A stretch of 5,961 bases of DNA from Planctomycetota bacterium (lineage in GTDB: Bacteria > Planctomycetota > UBA1135). The stretch spans positions 1 through 5,961 of the forward strand of contig JACNJP010000438.1 of assembly GCA_014382465.1 (NCBI GenBank), written 5' to 3'. The notes under the pieces were generated by a model. That model saw only the letters and a list, made by a program, of their open reading frames with translations. It was not told where the DNA came from and made no database searches. The translations under genes were made by a program, and so were the position numbers. Below are positions 5,817-5,961 of the stretch, piece by piece (position 1 is the first letter of the stretch; each line of letters starts with the position of its first letter).

Positions 5817-5961
5817 ATGTTCAGGAGCGAGGCCATCGTGTGCCCGCCCGAATAGTCGCCGACCACGAGCCCGCGGCCGGGGATGTCCTGGCTGGTGGCG
5901 AAGGCGCACGGAAGAGTGAGAGGGCGGCCTGACGGTCTTGGAGTCCCGCTAGAATCGACGG
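5813..5961 (-). CDS. Hypothetical protein, C-terminal end only
   Basis: On the minus strand a frame is open from the window edge to a TAG at 5815-5813. It ends CAFATSQDIP, GRGLVVGDYS, GGHTMASLLNI. From about 5913 down to the stop nearly every codon ends in G or C, as expected for a real gene in this genome. From 5961 to ~5914 the same frame has many A- or T-ending codons and looks less like coding DNA. A neighbouring frame is also open there, so a frameshift or a boundary may lie near 5913. The family is not recognised. The gene converges on the preceding one, and the two stop codons overlap in a CTAG. Confidence 0.4.
   Translation of the reverse strand, partial: VDSSGTPRPSGRPLTLPCAFATSQDIPGRGLVVGDYSGGHTMASLLNI

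Overview
The window is GC-rich throughout and looks like a piece of a bacterial (probably metagenome-assembled) chromosome. A Gfo/Idh/MocA oxidoreductase with a twin-arginine signal is a hallmark of Planctomycetes, Verrucomicrobia and some Acidobacteria, so an organism of that kind is the best guess. It is not proven from this sequence. The first ~140 bases are runs of G that look like a sequencing or assembly artefact.

Layout from left to right: (1) a minus-strand gene start (257 downward) that runs into the poly-G end; (2) a plus-strand secreted Gfo/Idh/MocA-type oxidoreductase (383-1654); (3) a short intergenic region with a possible promoter; (4) a tightly coupled plus-strand cluster. The cluster holds a small unknown ORF (1840-2085), a Schlafen-AlbA_2/HATPase/winged-helix protein (2082-3482), and the first ~60 codons of a type I restriction endonuclease HsdR (3475-3671), broken by a frameshift and a stop; (5) a complete insertion sequence of the IS1380 type (3762-5447) with its transposase on the minus strand, 18-bp perfect terminal inverted repeats and a 5-bp TTGAC target duplication; (6) the remainder of the gene the IS appears to have entered, a small beta-rich hypothetical protein (to 5816); (7) the 3' end of a minus-strand gene whose stop codon overlaps that of the preceding gene in a CTAG.

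Interpretation: region 4 is what remains of a horizontally acquired defence island. AlbA_2/HATPase/wHTH proteins are often encoded within type I restriction-modification loci, and here the gene overlaps an hsdR start by 8 bases with a good Shine-Dalgarno sequence. No hsdM or hsdS is present, and hsdR survives only as a decayed 5' stub, so restriction is lost while the regulator-like gene stays intact. The IS landed just downstream of this scar. I see no convincing wholly new system. The points most worth a second look are the coupled 81-aa ORF, the 12-bp repeat that codes a TTQK linker, the hsdR remnant and the IS-interrupted small gene.
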